Assembly (NCBI GenBank): GCA_036557365.1
Contig: DATBHR010000077.1
Span: 186,001 to 250,000 of the forward strand
Source: DATKHR01 sp036557365
GTDB lineage: Bacteria; Acidobacteriota; Vicinamibacteria; Vicinamibacterales; CAVVIG01
Length of the DNA stretch: 64,000 nt
Direction of reading: 5' to 3'
Below the pieces are notes generated by a model, which was given only the letters and a program-made list of their open reading frames with translations, ran no database searches and was not told where the DNA came from. Shown piece by piece: positions 9,143 to 20,873 of this stretch. Position numbers and translations under genes: made by a program. The stretch's first letter is position 1; each line of letters starts with the position of its first letter.

Positions 9143-9149
9143 TATAATA
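9143..9149. promoter_or_regulatory. Overlapping divergent -10 boxes for thioesterase and lipA
   Basis: The 20-bp spacer between the GTG starts at 9136 (minus) and 9157 (plus) holds TATAAT on the plus strand (9143-9148) and TATTAT on the minus strand (9149 to 9144). Distances to the start codons are 8 and 7 nt. There is no room for leaders or ribosome sites in either direction. Confidence 0.7.
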
Positions 9150-9156
9150 GTTGGTC

Positions 9157-10074
9157 GTGAGCCGCATCATTCAATTGACAGCCGTTCAAGGGCGCGAGCC
9201 TCGCCAGCCGAAGCCGGACTGGCTGAAGGTCCGTGCGCCGGGCTCGCCGAGCTATCTGCGGCTCAAGGGCCTGATGCGTGAGCTGAACCTGCACACGGTG
9301 TGCGAAGAGGCGCAGTGCCCGAACATCGGCGAATGCTGGAATCACGGCACCGCGACCTTCATGATTCTCGGCGACGTGTGCACGCGCGCGTGTTCGTACT
9401 GCGCGGTGGCGCATGGACGGCCCGACGCGGTGGATGCACGCGAACCCGCACGCGTCGCTGATGCGATCAAGACGCTGGATCTCAACTACGTCGTCATCAC
9501 GTCGGTCGATCGGGACGATCTCGAGGACGGCGGCGCGTCGATCTTCGCCGATACGATCCGCGAAACCCGCGCGCGGCTGCCCGAGTGCCGGATCGAAGTA
9601 CTGATTCCCGACTTCCAGGGCAACGAGGCCGCGCTCCACGCGGTGCTCGACGCGCGTCCGGACGTGCTCAACCACAACACCGAAACCGTCCCGCGCCTCT
9701 ATCGGATGGCGCGTTCGGGCGGCCGCTATTCCCGAACGCTCGAACTGCTCGAGCGATCGCGACGGTACGCGCCGGACATCCCGACGAAAACGGGGTTGAT
9801 GGTGGGGTTGGGCGAGGAACAGGACGAGATCGTCGAGACGCTGCGCGACCTGCGCGGCGTCGATTGCCAGGTGCTGACCATCGGACAGTACCTGCGGCCT
9901 TCACCAGCGCACGCGCCGATGGTCCGCTACTACCATCCGGATGAATTCGCGGAGCTGAAACAGATCGCGCTGGATCTCGGCTTCGTACACGTCGAGTCCG
10001 GCCCGCTCGTGCGGAGCTCCTATCACGCGCACGAAACAGCGGATGCGTACGAACGCGCCGCCGGCGCGCGCTGA
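9157..10074 (+). CDS. lipA: Lipoyl synthase
   Basis: 305 residues from GTG 9157 (a TTG at 9151 is also in frame). Radical SAM enzyme that inserts two sulphurs into octanoyl groups on E2 subunits. Auxiliary cluster cysteines C49, C54 and C60 lie in CEEAQCPNIGEC; the SAM-cluster motif CTRACSYC gives C75, C79 and C82; the C-terminal RSSYHA carries the conserved serine ligand. It converges on the pyruvate dehydrogenase operon, whose E2 subunit is a substrate. No lipB or lplA is in the window. A perfect TATAAT lies 8 nt before the GTG and there is no ribosome site, which argues for leaderless translation. Confidence 0.95.
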   Translation: MSRIIQLTAVQGREPRQPKPDWLKVRAPGSPSYLRLKGLMRELNLHTVCEEAQCPNIGECWNHGTATFMILGDVCTRACSYCAVAHGRPDAVDAREPARVADAIKTLDLNYVVITSVDRDDLEDGGASIFADTIRETRARLPECRIEVLIPDFQGNEAALHAVLDARPDVLNHNTETVPRLYRMARSGGRYSRTLELLERSRRYAPDIPTKTGLMVGLGEEQDEIVETLRDLRGVDCQVLTIGQYLRPSPAHAPMVRYYHPDEFAELKQIALDLGFVHVESGPLVRSSYHAHETADAYERAAGAR

Positions 10075-10135
10075 CCCGCTCGACCGACTAGACCCACTCG
10101 ACCGACTAGACCTACCCGACCCACCAGACCTACCA
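10073..10135. repeat. Seven tandem 9-bp units between lipA and lpdA
   Basis: Seven consecutive copies of GACC-N-A/G-C-C/T-N (for example GACCGACTA, GACCCACTC, GACCTACCA), starting at the lipA stop codon and ending 7 bp before the lpdA stop. The same 9-bp period recurs at 19947-20006 and 45727-45800. Confidence 0.85.
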
Positions 10136-10142
10136 TCTGGCG

Positions 10143-11555
10143 CTAGCCCCTCTTCGGCCGAAAGACGTGCGTCGCCTGCCCGAAGAACACCTCCGCCGAT
10201 TCCATCATCGTCTCGGTGAGCGTCGGGTGCGGGTGGATCGAGAGCTTCAGATCGGTTGCGTTCGCGCCCATCTCGATCGCGAGCACGCCTTCGGCGATCA
10301 GCTCGCCGGCGCCTGGTCCGACGAGGCCGACGCCGAGAATCCGTTCGGTTTCTGGCTCGATGACGAGTTTGGTGAGGCCGTCCATCCGATCGAGGGTGAT
10401 GGCGCGGCCCGACGCGCCCCACGGGAACTTCGCGACGGTCACCGCCTTTCCTTTGGCCTTCGCCTGCGCCTCGGTCAAGCCGGCCCACGCCAGTTCGGGA
10501 TCGGTGAACACGACGGCAGGAATGGCGCGCGGCGCAAATGCGACGTTTTCTCCCGCCATGACTTCGACGGCGACGCGCCCCTCGTGCGACGCCTTGTGCG
10601 CCAGCATCGGCTCGCCGACCACGTCGCCGATCGCGAAGATCGACGGCTCGTGCGTGCGCCGCTGCTCGTCGACCATGATGAAGCCGCGCTCGTCCACCTG
10701 CACGTGCGTCTTCTCGAGCCCGGGAATCTTCGAGTTCGGCCGGCGGCCCACTGACACGAGCACGCGGTCGAAGACCTGCTCGCCGGGATCGGCCTTGCCT
10801 TCGAATTTCACGCGGACGCCCTTCGACTCCGGCGTAACCTTCACGACCTTCGTCTCGAGCAGCACGCTCTTCATCGTCTGCACGACGCGTTTGGCGAGGA
10901 CGTCCACCAGATCGCGGTCGGCACCCGGCAGCAGGCCCGGAGTCATTTCGACGACCGTGACGGCGCTGCCGAGGCGCGCGTACACCGTCCCCAGCTCGAG
11001 GCCGATGTAACCGCCGCCCACGACGAGCAGGCTCTTCGGGATATCGGGCAGATCGAGCGCGCCGGTCGAATCCATCACACGCGGGTCGTCCACCTTCAAC
11101 ATCGGCGGAATGGCCGGCATCGACCCGGTCGCGAGAATCGCGTGCTCGAACTGCAGATCTTCCTGCCGTCCGTCGGACAGCTTCACGCGCAGGTGATGCG
11201 CGTCGACGATCTCGGCGTAGCCCTGCAGGTAATTCACCTTGCGGAACTTCACGAGCTGCCCGGTGCCGGTCGTCAGACGCTGGACCACCCTGTTCTTGAA
11301 GTCGCGCAGCTTGGTCAGGTCGATCTTCGGCTCGCCGAATGAGACGCCCCAGTCCTTCGCGTGCCGCGACTCGTCGATGAGATCGGCGACGTGCAGGAGC
11401 GCTTTCGACGGGATGCAGCCGCGGTAGACGCAGACGCCGCCCGGGTTCGCTTCGGGATCGATCAGTGCGGTGGACAGACCGAGGTCGGCTGCGAGAAATG
11501 CGGCGGCGTAGCCTCCGGGCCCGCCGCCGATGATGGCCACTTGAACAGAAATCAT
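10143..11555 (-). CDS. lpdA: Dihydrolipoyl dehydrogenase (E3)
   Basis: 470 residues. FAD site GGGPGGYAAAF at 10-20; redox-active disulphide C42/C47 in VCVYRGCIPSK (the usual form is CLN-x-GC); NAD site GGGYIGLELG in the middle; C-terminal HPHPTLTE with the catalytic His-Glu pair. It reoxidises the lipoyl groups of the pyruvate dehydrogenase complex. Third gene of aceE-aceF-lpdA, 24 bp after aceF, and its stop faces the lipA stop across the 9-bp repeat array. Close to the length of bacterial E3 proteins without an N-terminal lipoyl domain. Confidence 0.95.
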   Translation of the reverse strand: MISVQVAIIGGGPGGYAAAFLAADLGLSTALIDPEANPGGVCVYRGCIPSKALLHVADLIDESRHAKDWGVSFGEPKIDLTKLRDFKNRVVQRLTTGTGQLVKFRKVNYLQGYAEIVDAHHLRVKLSDGRQEDLQFEHAILATGSMPAIPPMLKVDDPRVMDSTGALDLPDIPKSLLVVGGGYIGLELGTVYARLGSAVTVVEMTPGLLPGADRDLVDVLAKRVVQTMKSVLLETKVVKVTPESKGVRVKFEGKADPGEQVFDRVLVSVGRRPNSKIPGLEKTHVQVDERGFIMVDEQRRTHEPSIFAIGDVVGEPMLAHKASHEGRVAVEVMAGENVAFAPRAIPAVVFTDPELAWAGLTEAQAKAKGKAVTVAKFPWGASGRAITLDRMDGLTKLVIEPETERILGVGLVGPGAGELIAEGVLAIEMGANATDLKLSIHPHPTLTETMMESAEVFFGQATHVFRPKRG

Positions 11556-11579
11556 AGGATTGGTCGTGGCCCCGGAATG

Positions 11580-13046
11580 TCAGCCCTGGAGCGACAAGAG
11601 AAACGGCTGTTCGAACGCCTCGGCGACCCACCGCAGGAACCGGATGCCGTCGGCGCCGTCGATCACGCGATGATCGTAGGACAGTGAGAGCGGCAGCATC
11701 AGCCGCGGCGCGAACGCGCCGTTCTCGAACTTCGGCTGGAGTGACGCGCGCGAAATGCCGAGGATCGCGACTTCCGGAACGTTGACGATCGGCGTGAAGT
11801 ACGTGCCGCCGATCCCGCCCAGGTTCGAAATGCTGAAGCAGCCGCCCTGCATCTCGTCGAGGGTGATTTTCCGGCTCCGTGCTTTTTCTGACAGCTGCAC
11901 CAGCTCCACGGAGATGTCGACGATGTTCTTCTGATCCGCGTTGCGAATGACGGGCACGAGCAGGCCGCGGTCGGTGTCCACGGCGACGCCGACGTGCACG
12001 TACTTCTTGGCGATGATCTCGCCGGCTTCCATGTCGAGCGACGCGTTGAACTGCGGAAACTTGCGCAGGGCCGCCGCTACGACCTTGACCGCGACCGCAG
12101 TGACCGTGAGGTTCCCGCCTGCGGCTTCGACCGACTTCGCGAATTTCTTGCGGAGCTCCTCGAGCGCCGTGATGTCCGCGAGATCGCACTGCGTGACGTG
12201 CGGCACCGTCGTCCAGGCTTCGCTCACGTGCTCGGCGGTCTTGCGGCGCACGGCGCGCATCGGCTGACGCTCGATGTCGCCCCAGCGCGAGAAATCCGGC
12301 AGCGGTCCGCCCGCAGCGGTCGCCCCGCCGCGCAGCGCGCCCATCACGAGCCGCTTCGCGTGCGCTTTGACGTCCTCGACGGAGATGCGGCCCTGCTCGC
12401 CTGTCCCCGTGACAGAGTTGATGTCGACGCCGAGCTCGCGCGCCATCCGGCGCACCGACGGCGCGGCGGGGGCGGCCGGCAAGTCCGCTGACGGCGCGGC
12501 AGGCTCTGCATTCGCTCTCGCGCCGCGATTGATGTCGACGACGTTGGTCGCGGTCGCGCCGCGCGTCGGCGCCGGTGCGGCCTGCTCGGCGACTTCCGCG
12601 GACGATTGCTCGCTGCTGGTCTGTTTGGTGCCAGCTTTGTCGGCGGCCGCGTCGCGCTTTGCGCCCTCGACGTGCTGCTCGAGCCCGCCATCGTCTGCCG
12701 GTAATTTCGCAGCGGTGTTCGCACCGACCGCCGCGGGCTTGGCGCCGCTGCCATTGGCCGGCTCGGACTTCGGCGCCGCGCTCTTCGCCGGAGGCGCCGC
12801 CGCTGCCGCTCCGCCCTCCACGGTGAGGATGGTCTGACCGACCTTGACCTTCTCGCCGGTCTTCACCTTGATGTCCTTCACCTGGCCGGCAACCGACGAA
12901 GGCACTTCGATGGTGGCCTTGTCGGTCTCGAGCTCGAGGACCGGCTGTTCTTTCGCGAGCATGTCGCCGGGCTTGACCAGGATGCGGAGCACGTCGCCAG
13001 CGGTGACGTTCTCGCCGAGCTCAGGCAGATTGAAGTCAGTAGGCAC
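11580..13046 (-). CDS. aceF: Pyruvate dehydrogenase E2, dihydrolipoamide acetyltransferase
   Basis: 488 residues from GTG 13046, with GGAG 8 nt upstream. One lipoyl domain (1-75) with the lipoylated lysine K43 in ETDKATIEV; a long Ala/Pro/Ser-rich linker (about 80-190); a peripheral-subunit binding domain (about 196-235, RRMARELGVDINSVTGTG); and the acyltransferase domain ending with SYDHRVIDGADG, the HxxxDG active site. E. coli-type E2 often has two or three lipoyl domains; this one has one. It lies between aceE (57 bp upstream) and lpdA (24 bp downstream), and its lipoyl group is made by the neighbouring lipA product. Confidence 0.95.
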   Translation of the reverse strand: MPTDFNLPELGENVTAGDVLRILVKPGDMLAKEQPVLELETDKATIEVPSSVAGQVKDIKVKTGEKVKVGQTILTVEGGAAAAAPPAKSAAPKSEPANGSGAKPAAVGANTAAKLPADDGGLEQHVEGAKRDAAADKAGTKQTSSEQSSAEVAEQAAPAPTRGATATNVVDINRGARANAEPAAPSADLPAAPAAPSVRRMARELGVDINSVTGTGEQGRISVEDVKAHAKRLVMGALRGGATAAGGPLPDFSRWGDIERQPMRAVRRKTAEHVSEAWTTVPHVTQCDLADITALEELRKKFAKSVEAAGGNLTVTAVAVKVVAAALRKFPQFNASLDMEAGEIIAKKYVHVGVAVDTDRGLLVPVIRNADQKNIVDISVELVQLSEKARSRKITLDEMQGGCFSISNLGGIGGTYFTPIVNVPEVAILGISRASLQPKFENGAFAPRLMLPLSLSYDHRVIDGADGIRFLRWVAEAFEQPFLLSLQG

Positions 13047-13103
13047 GCAGGGTCTCCGCCCCCGCGCGGCGCGGCGCGCTGCACGAGGGCCGACAGATGA
13101 CGA

Positions 13104-15785
<2,682 letters not shown>

Positions 15786-15885
15786 GACGAGATCCTTTCA
15801 ATTCGTCGGAATTGTCGGCTGACCAGCCTCGGTGCTGTAGGCCAATCATCGATTGTACACCTGGGACGTCAACGAAGGGGAACCC

Positions 15886-17922
15886 ATGCGGCGCTCGTCA
15901 TCCGTGCTGATTGTGGTCGTTTTCGGCAGCCTGCAGCTTTCGTCCGCGTTTGTCACGGCTCAAGCGCGCGGCCCGGCGGCGTCGGCGGGCGTCGACCTCT
16001 CGGCGCTCGATCGCAAGGTCGATCCGTGCACGGACTTCTACCAGTTCGCATGCGGCGGATGGATTGCCAGCAATCCGCTGCCGCCCGATCGCCGCGCGTA
16101 CGGTCGCTTCACCGAACTGCAGGAGCACAACTTCGAAGTACTGCGGCATCTCCTCGAATCGCCGCCGGCGAGTGCCAGCGCCGACGCGCGCAAGGCGTCG
16201 GACTTCTACGCAGCCTGCATGAACGAGCCGGCGATCGAACAGAAAGGCATCACGCCGATTGCGGGCGATCTCACGATGCTCGATGCGTCGCGCAATCCGG
16301 ACGACCTGCCGGTCGTCCTCGCGCACCTGCACGACGTCGGCATCACGGCGTTCTTCCGTTTCGGTGCGCAGACCGACGCGCAGGACGCGACGCACGAGAT
16401 CGCGGTTGCAGATCAAGGCGGACTGACGCTGCCCGACCGCGACTACTACCTCAAGGACGATGCGCGGTCGCGCGAGATCCGGACGCAGTACGTGGCGCAC
16501 ATCGAGAAAATGTTCACGCTCGCCGAAGAGCCGGCGGCGGACGCGGCCAGCCATGCGCAGGCCGTCCTCGATCTCGAAACCGAACTGGCGCGCGCGTCGC
16601 TCGATCGCGTCAAGCGACGTGAGCCCGCGAATCTCCAGCACCGCATGACCGTCACCGATTTCCAGCAGCTGATGCCGAGATTCGACTGGCGGAAGTACAA
16701 CGGCGCGATCGGCGCGCCGAAGTTCCAGGTCCTGAACGTCGCGACGCCCGACTTCTTCAAGGCGATGAACGGCCTGCTCGACTCGACGCCCGTGGACGAC
16801 ATCAAGGCATACCTGCGCTGGCAGGTCATCCACGCCGCTGCCCCGATGCTGCCGAAGGCGTTCGCAGACGCCAATTTCGATTTCTTCAGCCGCACGCTCG
16901 CCGGTCAGCAGGCGCCCGAACCGCGCTGGCGTCGATGCGTGACCGAAACGGACGCGCGGCTCGGCGAGGCGCTCGGGCGGGCGTTCGTCGAGGAAACCTT
17001 CAGTCCGCAAGCGAAGGCCGACACGCTCAAAATGGTCGACGACATCAAGAACGCGATGCGCCAGGACATCGACAGCCTTCCGTGGATGGGCGGCACGACG
17101 AAGAAAGCCGCGATGGCGAAGCTCGAAAAAGTGGAGGACCGGATCGGCTACCCGGAAACCTGGCGCGACTATTCGTCGGTCCGCATCGCGAAAGACGATG
17201 CGCTCGGCAACCGCCAGCGCGCGCTGGCGTTCGATCGCGCGCGCAACCTCGCGAAGATCGGCGAGGCGGTCGATCGCTCCGAATGGAGCATGACGCCGCC
17301 GACGGTCAACGCGTACTACCGGCCCGATCGCAACAGCATCAACTTCCCCGCCGGCATCCTCCAATGGCCGTTCTATCGCGCGGGCCGCGACGCGGCTGTG
17401 AACTACGGCGCCGCCGGCGCGGTCATCGGCCACGAACTGACGCACGGCTTCGACGATCAGGGCCGTAAGTACGACCCGGAGGGCAACCTCCGCGACTGGT
17501 GGAGCGCGGCGGACGCGAGCGCATTCGAAACGCGCGCGACTTGCGTCGCGGATCAATATTCCGGCTACACGGTCGCCGACGATGCCCACGTCAACGGCCG
17601 ATTGACGCTCGGCGAGAACACCGCCGACAACGGCGGCCTGCGGCTCGCGCTCTCGGCCTATCTCAATGGTCCCGGCGCCAAGTCTGCGAAGGACAAGCTC
17701 GATGGATTCACCGGCGAGCAGCGTGTGTTCCTCGGCTGGGCACAGGTGTGGTGCGAGAATGCGCGTTCCGAAGCCGAACGGCTGAAGGCGCAGACCAATC
17801 CGCACTCGTCGAACAAATACCGCGTCAACGGTCCGCTCTCGAACATGCCCGAATTTCAGAAAGCGTTTGCGTGCAAACCTAGTTCGCCGATGATCAGACA
17901 GAACGCGTGTCGCGTATGGTGA
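15886..17922 (+). CDS. Secreted M13 (neprilysin-type) metallopeptidase, copy 1
   Basis: 678 residues from ATG 15886, with AAGGGG 6 nt upstream. A signal peptide (1-24, ending near TAQA) is followed by the mature start DLSALDRKVDPCTDFYQFACGGW. Zinc motif HELTH at 516-520, third ligand E577 in GENTADNGG, substrate-binding NAYYRP and the invariant C-terminal CRVW. It should act outside the cytoplasm on peptides. A second M13 gene follows immediately and has the same layout, so the two look like an old tandem duplication. Conserved cysteines (CTDFYQFAC, WRRC, CVADQY, NACRVW) suggest disulphides. Confidence 0.94.
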   Translation: MRRSSSVLIVVVFGSLQLSSAFVTAQARGPAASAGVDLSALDRKVDPCTDFYQFACGGWIASNPLPPDRRAYGRFTELQEHNFEVLRHLLESPPASASADARKASDFYAACMNEPAIEQKGITPIAGDLTMLDASRNPDDLPVVLAHLHDVGITAFFRFGAQTDAQDATHEIAVADQGGLTLPDRDYYLKDDARSREIRTQYVAHIEKMFTLAEEPAADAASHAQAVLDLETELARASLDRVKRREPANLQHRMTVTDFQQLMPRFDWRKYNGAIGAPKFQVLNVATPDFFKAMNGLLDSTPVDDIKAYLRWQVIHAAAPMLPKAFADANFDFFSRTLAGQQAPEPRWRRCVTETDARLGEALGRAFVEETFSPQAKADTLKMVDDIKNAMRQDIDSLPWMGGTTKKAAMAKLEKVEDRIGYPETWRDYSSVRIAKDDALGNRQRALAFDRARNLAKIGEAVDRSEWSMTPPTVNAYYRPDRNSINFPAGILQWPFYRAGRDAAVNYGAAGAVIGHELTHGFDDQGRKYDPEGNLRDWWSAADASAFETRATCVADQYSGYTVADDAHVNGRLTLGENTADNGGLRLALSAYLNGPGAKSAKDKLDGFTGEQRVFLGWAQVWCENARSEAERLKAQTNPHSSNKYRVNGPLSNMPEFQKAFACKPSSPMIRQNACRVW

Positions 17923-17927
17923 CGACC

Positions 17928-19940
17928 ATGATCAGACGCCTTTTCGTCGCGCTCGGCCTCGCGGCGCTGCCGCTCGCCTCCGTCATCTCGCACGCCCAAT
18001 CGGCCGCGGCAAAGCCGTCCGAGTCAGGGCTGGACCTGACGATCCTCGATCGCACAGCCGATCCCTGCGTGGACTTCTACGCGTTCGCGTGCGGCGGCTG
18101 GACGAAGAACCAGCCGATTCCTCCGGATCGATCCGCATGGGGAGTCGCCGAGCGGCTCCAGGAGGAGAACGAAGCGCGTCTCCACCAGATTCTCGAGAGC
18201 GCCGCCAGGAGTGGCGACGCTGACACAAAGAAGATCGGCGACTACTATGCGAGTTGCATGGACGAATCCGCCATCGACGGCAAGGGCGCTGCGGCGCTCG
18301 ATCCGACGCTGAAGAAAATCGCCGCGCTCGCTTCGGTAAGCGATCTGCCGGCGCTCCTCGGCGGCCTGCACTCGATTGGCGTCAACGCCTTCTTTGCTTT
18401 CGGCGCCGAAGCGGACTTCAAGGAGGCGAGCGTCGTCCGCGCCATCACGGATCAGGGCGGGCTCGGCCTCCCCGACCGCGACTATTACTTCCGCGACGAC
18501 GCGCGATCGGTCGACCTGCGGAAGCAATACGTCGAGCACGTCCGCAAGATGATGGCGATGGCCGGCGGCGGCGACGCCGACACGGTGCTGCGCGTCGAGA
18601 CGGCGCTGGCCAAGCCGGCGCTCGACGCAGTCCATCGCCGCGACCCCTCGGCGCTGTATCACAAGATGACGCCGGCGGATTTGCAGAAGCTCACGCCGGC
18701 ATTCGACTGGAGCACGTACCTGAAAACCGTGGGCGCGCCGCCGATCGACGCGATCAACGTCACCGAACCGGACTTCTTCGAGGGCTTGAACCAGCTGCTC
18801 GCATCCACGCCGGTCGACGACGTGCGCACGTATCTCCGCTGGCAGACCATTCACGCGTCGGCCACCGTGCTCTCTGCTCCGTTCGTCGAGGAGAACTTCA
18901 AGTTCTACGGCACGGCGCTCACGGGCACCCGCGAGCTGCGGGCGCGCTGGAAGCGGTGCGTCCAGTACACCGATTCCGATCTCGGTGAAGCGCTCGGCAA
19001 GGCTTACGTTCGAGACGCATTTCCGCCGTCGGCGAAAGAGGACACGCAGAAGATGGTGCGCGAGCTCGAAGGGTCGCTCGCAACCGACGTCAAAGGCCTC
19101 GACTGGATGACCGATACAACGAAGACGCAGGCACTCGCCAAGCTCCAGGCGGTCGAGAACAAGATCGGCTATCCGGACAAGTGGCGCGACTACAGCGCGC
19201 TCTCGATCGTGCGCGGCGATGCGCTCGGCAACTCGCAGCGATCGAACGCCTTCGAATTCAAGCGCCAGATGAACCGCATCGGCAAGCCGCTCGACAAGAG
19301 CGAGTGGTCGATGACGCCGTCGACCGTCAACGCGTACTACAACCCGCTGCAGAACAACATCAACTTCCCGGCGGGCATTCTTCAACCGCCCTTTTACCGG
19401 CGGAACGCCGATCCAGCCGTCAACTACGGCGCCGCCGGCGCCATCATCGGCCACGAGCTCACACACGGGTTCGACGACGAAGGGCGTCAGTTCGACGCGC
19501 AGGGCAACCTGAAAGACTGGTGGACCGACAAGGACGCGCAAGCCTTCGACACTCGCGCGCAGTGTATCGTCGACGAGTATTCGAACTTCACGGCGGTCGA
19601 CGACGTGAAGGTGAACGGCAAGCTGACGTTGGGAGAGAACACCGCGGACAGCGGCGGCCTGCGCATTGCGCTGATGGCGTATCTGTCGGGCCCTGGTGCG
19701 CATGCGCCCGCGACGCTCGACGGCTTCTCGCCGGAGCAGCGGTTTTTCGTCAGCTACGGTCAGAGCTGGTGCGAGAACACGCGGCCGGAGCGCGAGCGGC
19801 TGCTGGCGCAGACCAACCCGCACGCCCCGGCGCGCTACCGCACGAACGGCGTCCTGTCGAACATGCCGGAGTTCGCAAAGGCGTTTCAGTGCAAGGCGGG
19901 GACGCCGATGGTCCGCACCAACGCGTGCCGCGTTTGGTGA
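17928..19940 (+). CDS. Secreted M13 metallopeptidase, copy 2
   Basis: 670 residues from ATG 17928, 5 bp after the stop of copy 1; GGTGA in that stop region is a likely ribosome site with 5-nt spacing (GTG 17907 and ATG 17916 are in-frame alternatives overlapping copy 1). The signal peptide MIRRLFVALGLAALPLAS runs to about residue 24. Zinc motif HELTH near 509-513, third ligand Glu near 570 in GENTADSGG, NAYYNP and the C-terminal CRVW all match copy 1. Two M13 genes back to back are common in acidobacteria; different substrate preferences are likely but cannot be read from the sequence. Confidence 0.94.
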   Translation: MIRRLFVALGLAALPLASVISHAQSAAAKPSESGLDLTILDRTADPCVDFYAFACGGWTKNQPIPPDRSAWGVAERLQEENEARLHQILESAARSGDADTKKIGDYYASCMDESAIDGKGAAALDPTLKKIAALASVSDLPALLGGLHSIGVNAFFAFGAEADFKEASVVRAITDQGGLGLPDRDYYFRDDARSVDLRKQYVEHVRKMMAMAGGGDADTVLRVETALAKPALDAVHRRDPSALYHKMTPADLQKLTPAFDWSTYLKTVGAPPIDAINVTEPDFFEGLNQLLASTPVDDVRTYLRWQTIHASATVLSAPFVEENFKFYGTALTGTRELRARWKRCVQYTDSDLGEALGKAYVRDAFPPSAKEDTQKMVRELEGSLATDVKGLDWMTDTTKTQALAKLQAVENKIGYPDKWRDYSALSIVRGDALGNSQRSNAFEFKRQMNRIGKPLDKSEWSMTPSTVNAYYNPLQNNINFPAGILQPPFYRRNADPAVNYGAAGAIIGHELTHGFDDEGRQFDAQGNLKDWWTDKDAQAFDTRAQCIVDEYSNFTAVDDVKVNGKLTLGENTADSGGLRIALMAYLSGPGAHAPATLDGFSPEQRFFVSYGQSWCENTRPERERLLAQTNPHAPARYRTNGVLSNMPEFAKAFQCKAGTPMVRTNACRVW

Positions 19941-20689
19941 GGATTAGGTCGGGTGGGCCAGATGGGTCGGGTGGGCCAGGCGGGTCGGGTGGGCCAGGCG
20001 GGTCGGCACTGATCCCCGTTCAAGACGCGATTGTTTCCTGCGATCGCTGTCCGCGCCTGCGCGACTACTGCCTGCGCATCGCACGCGAAAAGAAGCGCGC
20101 GTTCCGTGATGACGTGTACTGGGCGAAGCCCGTACCGGGCTTCGGCGATCCGCGCGCGCGCATGCTCATCGTCGGCCTTGCGCCTGCCGCGCACGGCGCC
20201 AACCGCACCGGCCGCGTGTTCACCGGCGACGGCGTCGGCGCGTCCGGCGATTTCCTCATGGCCTCGCTGCACCGCCACGGGTTTGCGAACATCTCGACGT
20301 CGCAGCGTGTCGACGATGGCCTGCGGTTGACGGACGTTTACATCGCCGCAGCGGTTCGGTGCGCGCCGCCCGACAACAAGCCGACACCCGAAGAGATCGC
20401 GCGCTGTCTTTCACATCTCGACGCGGAGATCGGCGCGCTGCCGCGCGTGCGTGTCGTGGTCGCGCTCGGCAAGATCGCGTTCGACGCGTACCTGCAGCTG
20501 CTCAGAACGCACGGTGCGAAGATGACGCCGCGTCCGGTCTTTGGACACGGTGAAGCCTTCTCGCTTCCGAGCGGACAGACTCTCTTCGGCTGCTACCACC
20601 CGAGCCGCCAGAACACGAACACCGGAACGCTCACCGCGCGGATGATGGATGACGTGTTCCGACGTGCGCGACGCGCGATCGATCAGTAG
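19937..20689 (+). CDS. Uracil-DNA glycosylase, family 5 (UdgB) type
   Basis: Up to 250 residues if started at GTG 19937, which overlaps the M13 stop; the family-like part begins near 20009 (ALIPVQDAIVSCDRCPRLRDYC). Iron-sulphur cysteines are seen in CDRCPRLRDYC and in the later VRCAPPDNKPTPEE. Active-site motif 1 is GLAPAAHGANRTGRVFTGD, lacking the usual Asp of family 4, as in UdgB; motif 2 is CYHPSRQNTNTG. It removes uracil or deaminated bases from DNA. The true start is uncertain: between GTG 19937 and the first recognisable residue the frame crosses the 9-bp repeat array, and only a CTG at 20009 follows it. A 4-bp overlap with the M13 stop fits coupling. Confidence 0.85.
   Translation: MRIRSGGPDGSGGPGGSGGPGGSALIPVQDAIVSCDRCPRLRDYCLRIAREKKRAFRDDVYWAKPVPGFGDPRARMLIVGLAPAAHGANRTGRVFTGDGVGASGDFLMASLHRHGFANISTSQRVDDGLRLTDVYIAAAVRCAPPDNKPTPEEIARCLSHLDAEIGALPRVRVVVALGKIAFDAYLQLLRTHGAKMTPRPVFGHGEAFSLPSGQTLFGCYHPSRQNTNTGTLTARMMDDVFRRARRAIDQ
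19947..20006. repeat. Tandem 9-bp units at the M13/glycosylase junction
   Basis: Alternating units GGTCGGGTG and GGCCAGATG/GGCCAGGCG, six full copies plus a partial one, beginning 7 bp after the M13 stop. Same period as the arrays at 10073 and 45727. Because 9 bp is three codons, the array is open in the glycosylase frame and would read S-G-G-P-x-G repeats. Confidence 0.85.
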
Positions 20690-20774
20690 ACCTACCAACC
20701 GCGCTCGATTTGCTGGCCACGAAGTCGCGATGACACGAAGGAACTATCTTCACCAAGTGGAGTGACCCCAAGCG

Positions 20775-20869
20775 CCAATCCGCCAATCCACCAATCAATC
20801 CGCAATCCGCAATCCGCAATCCTCAATCGCCAATCAATCCGCAATCCTCAATCCGCACTCCGCAATTCT
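20775..20869. repeat. Heptamer tract (GCAATCC orientation)
   Basis: Repeats of CAATCCG/CAATCCT/CAATCGC with 7-bp period and some 4-bp slips. Same family as the tracts at 28336-29664, but in the opposite orientation. Confidence 0.8.
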
Positions 20870-20873
20870 GCCC

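Noticed and set aside
9901..12189. 762-residue minus-strand frame overlapping lpdA and aceF
   Set aside because: Arg/Gly-rich out-of-frame shadow of two certain genes.
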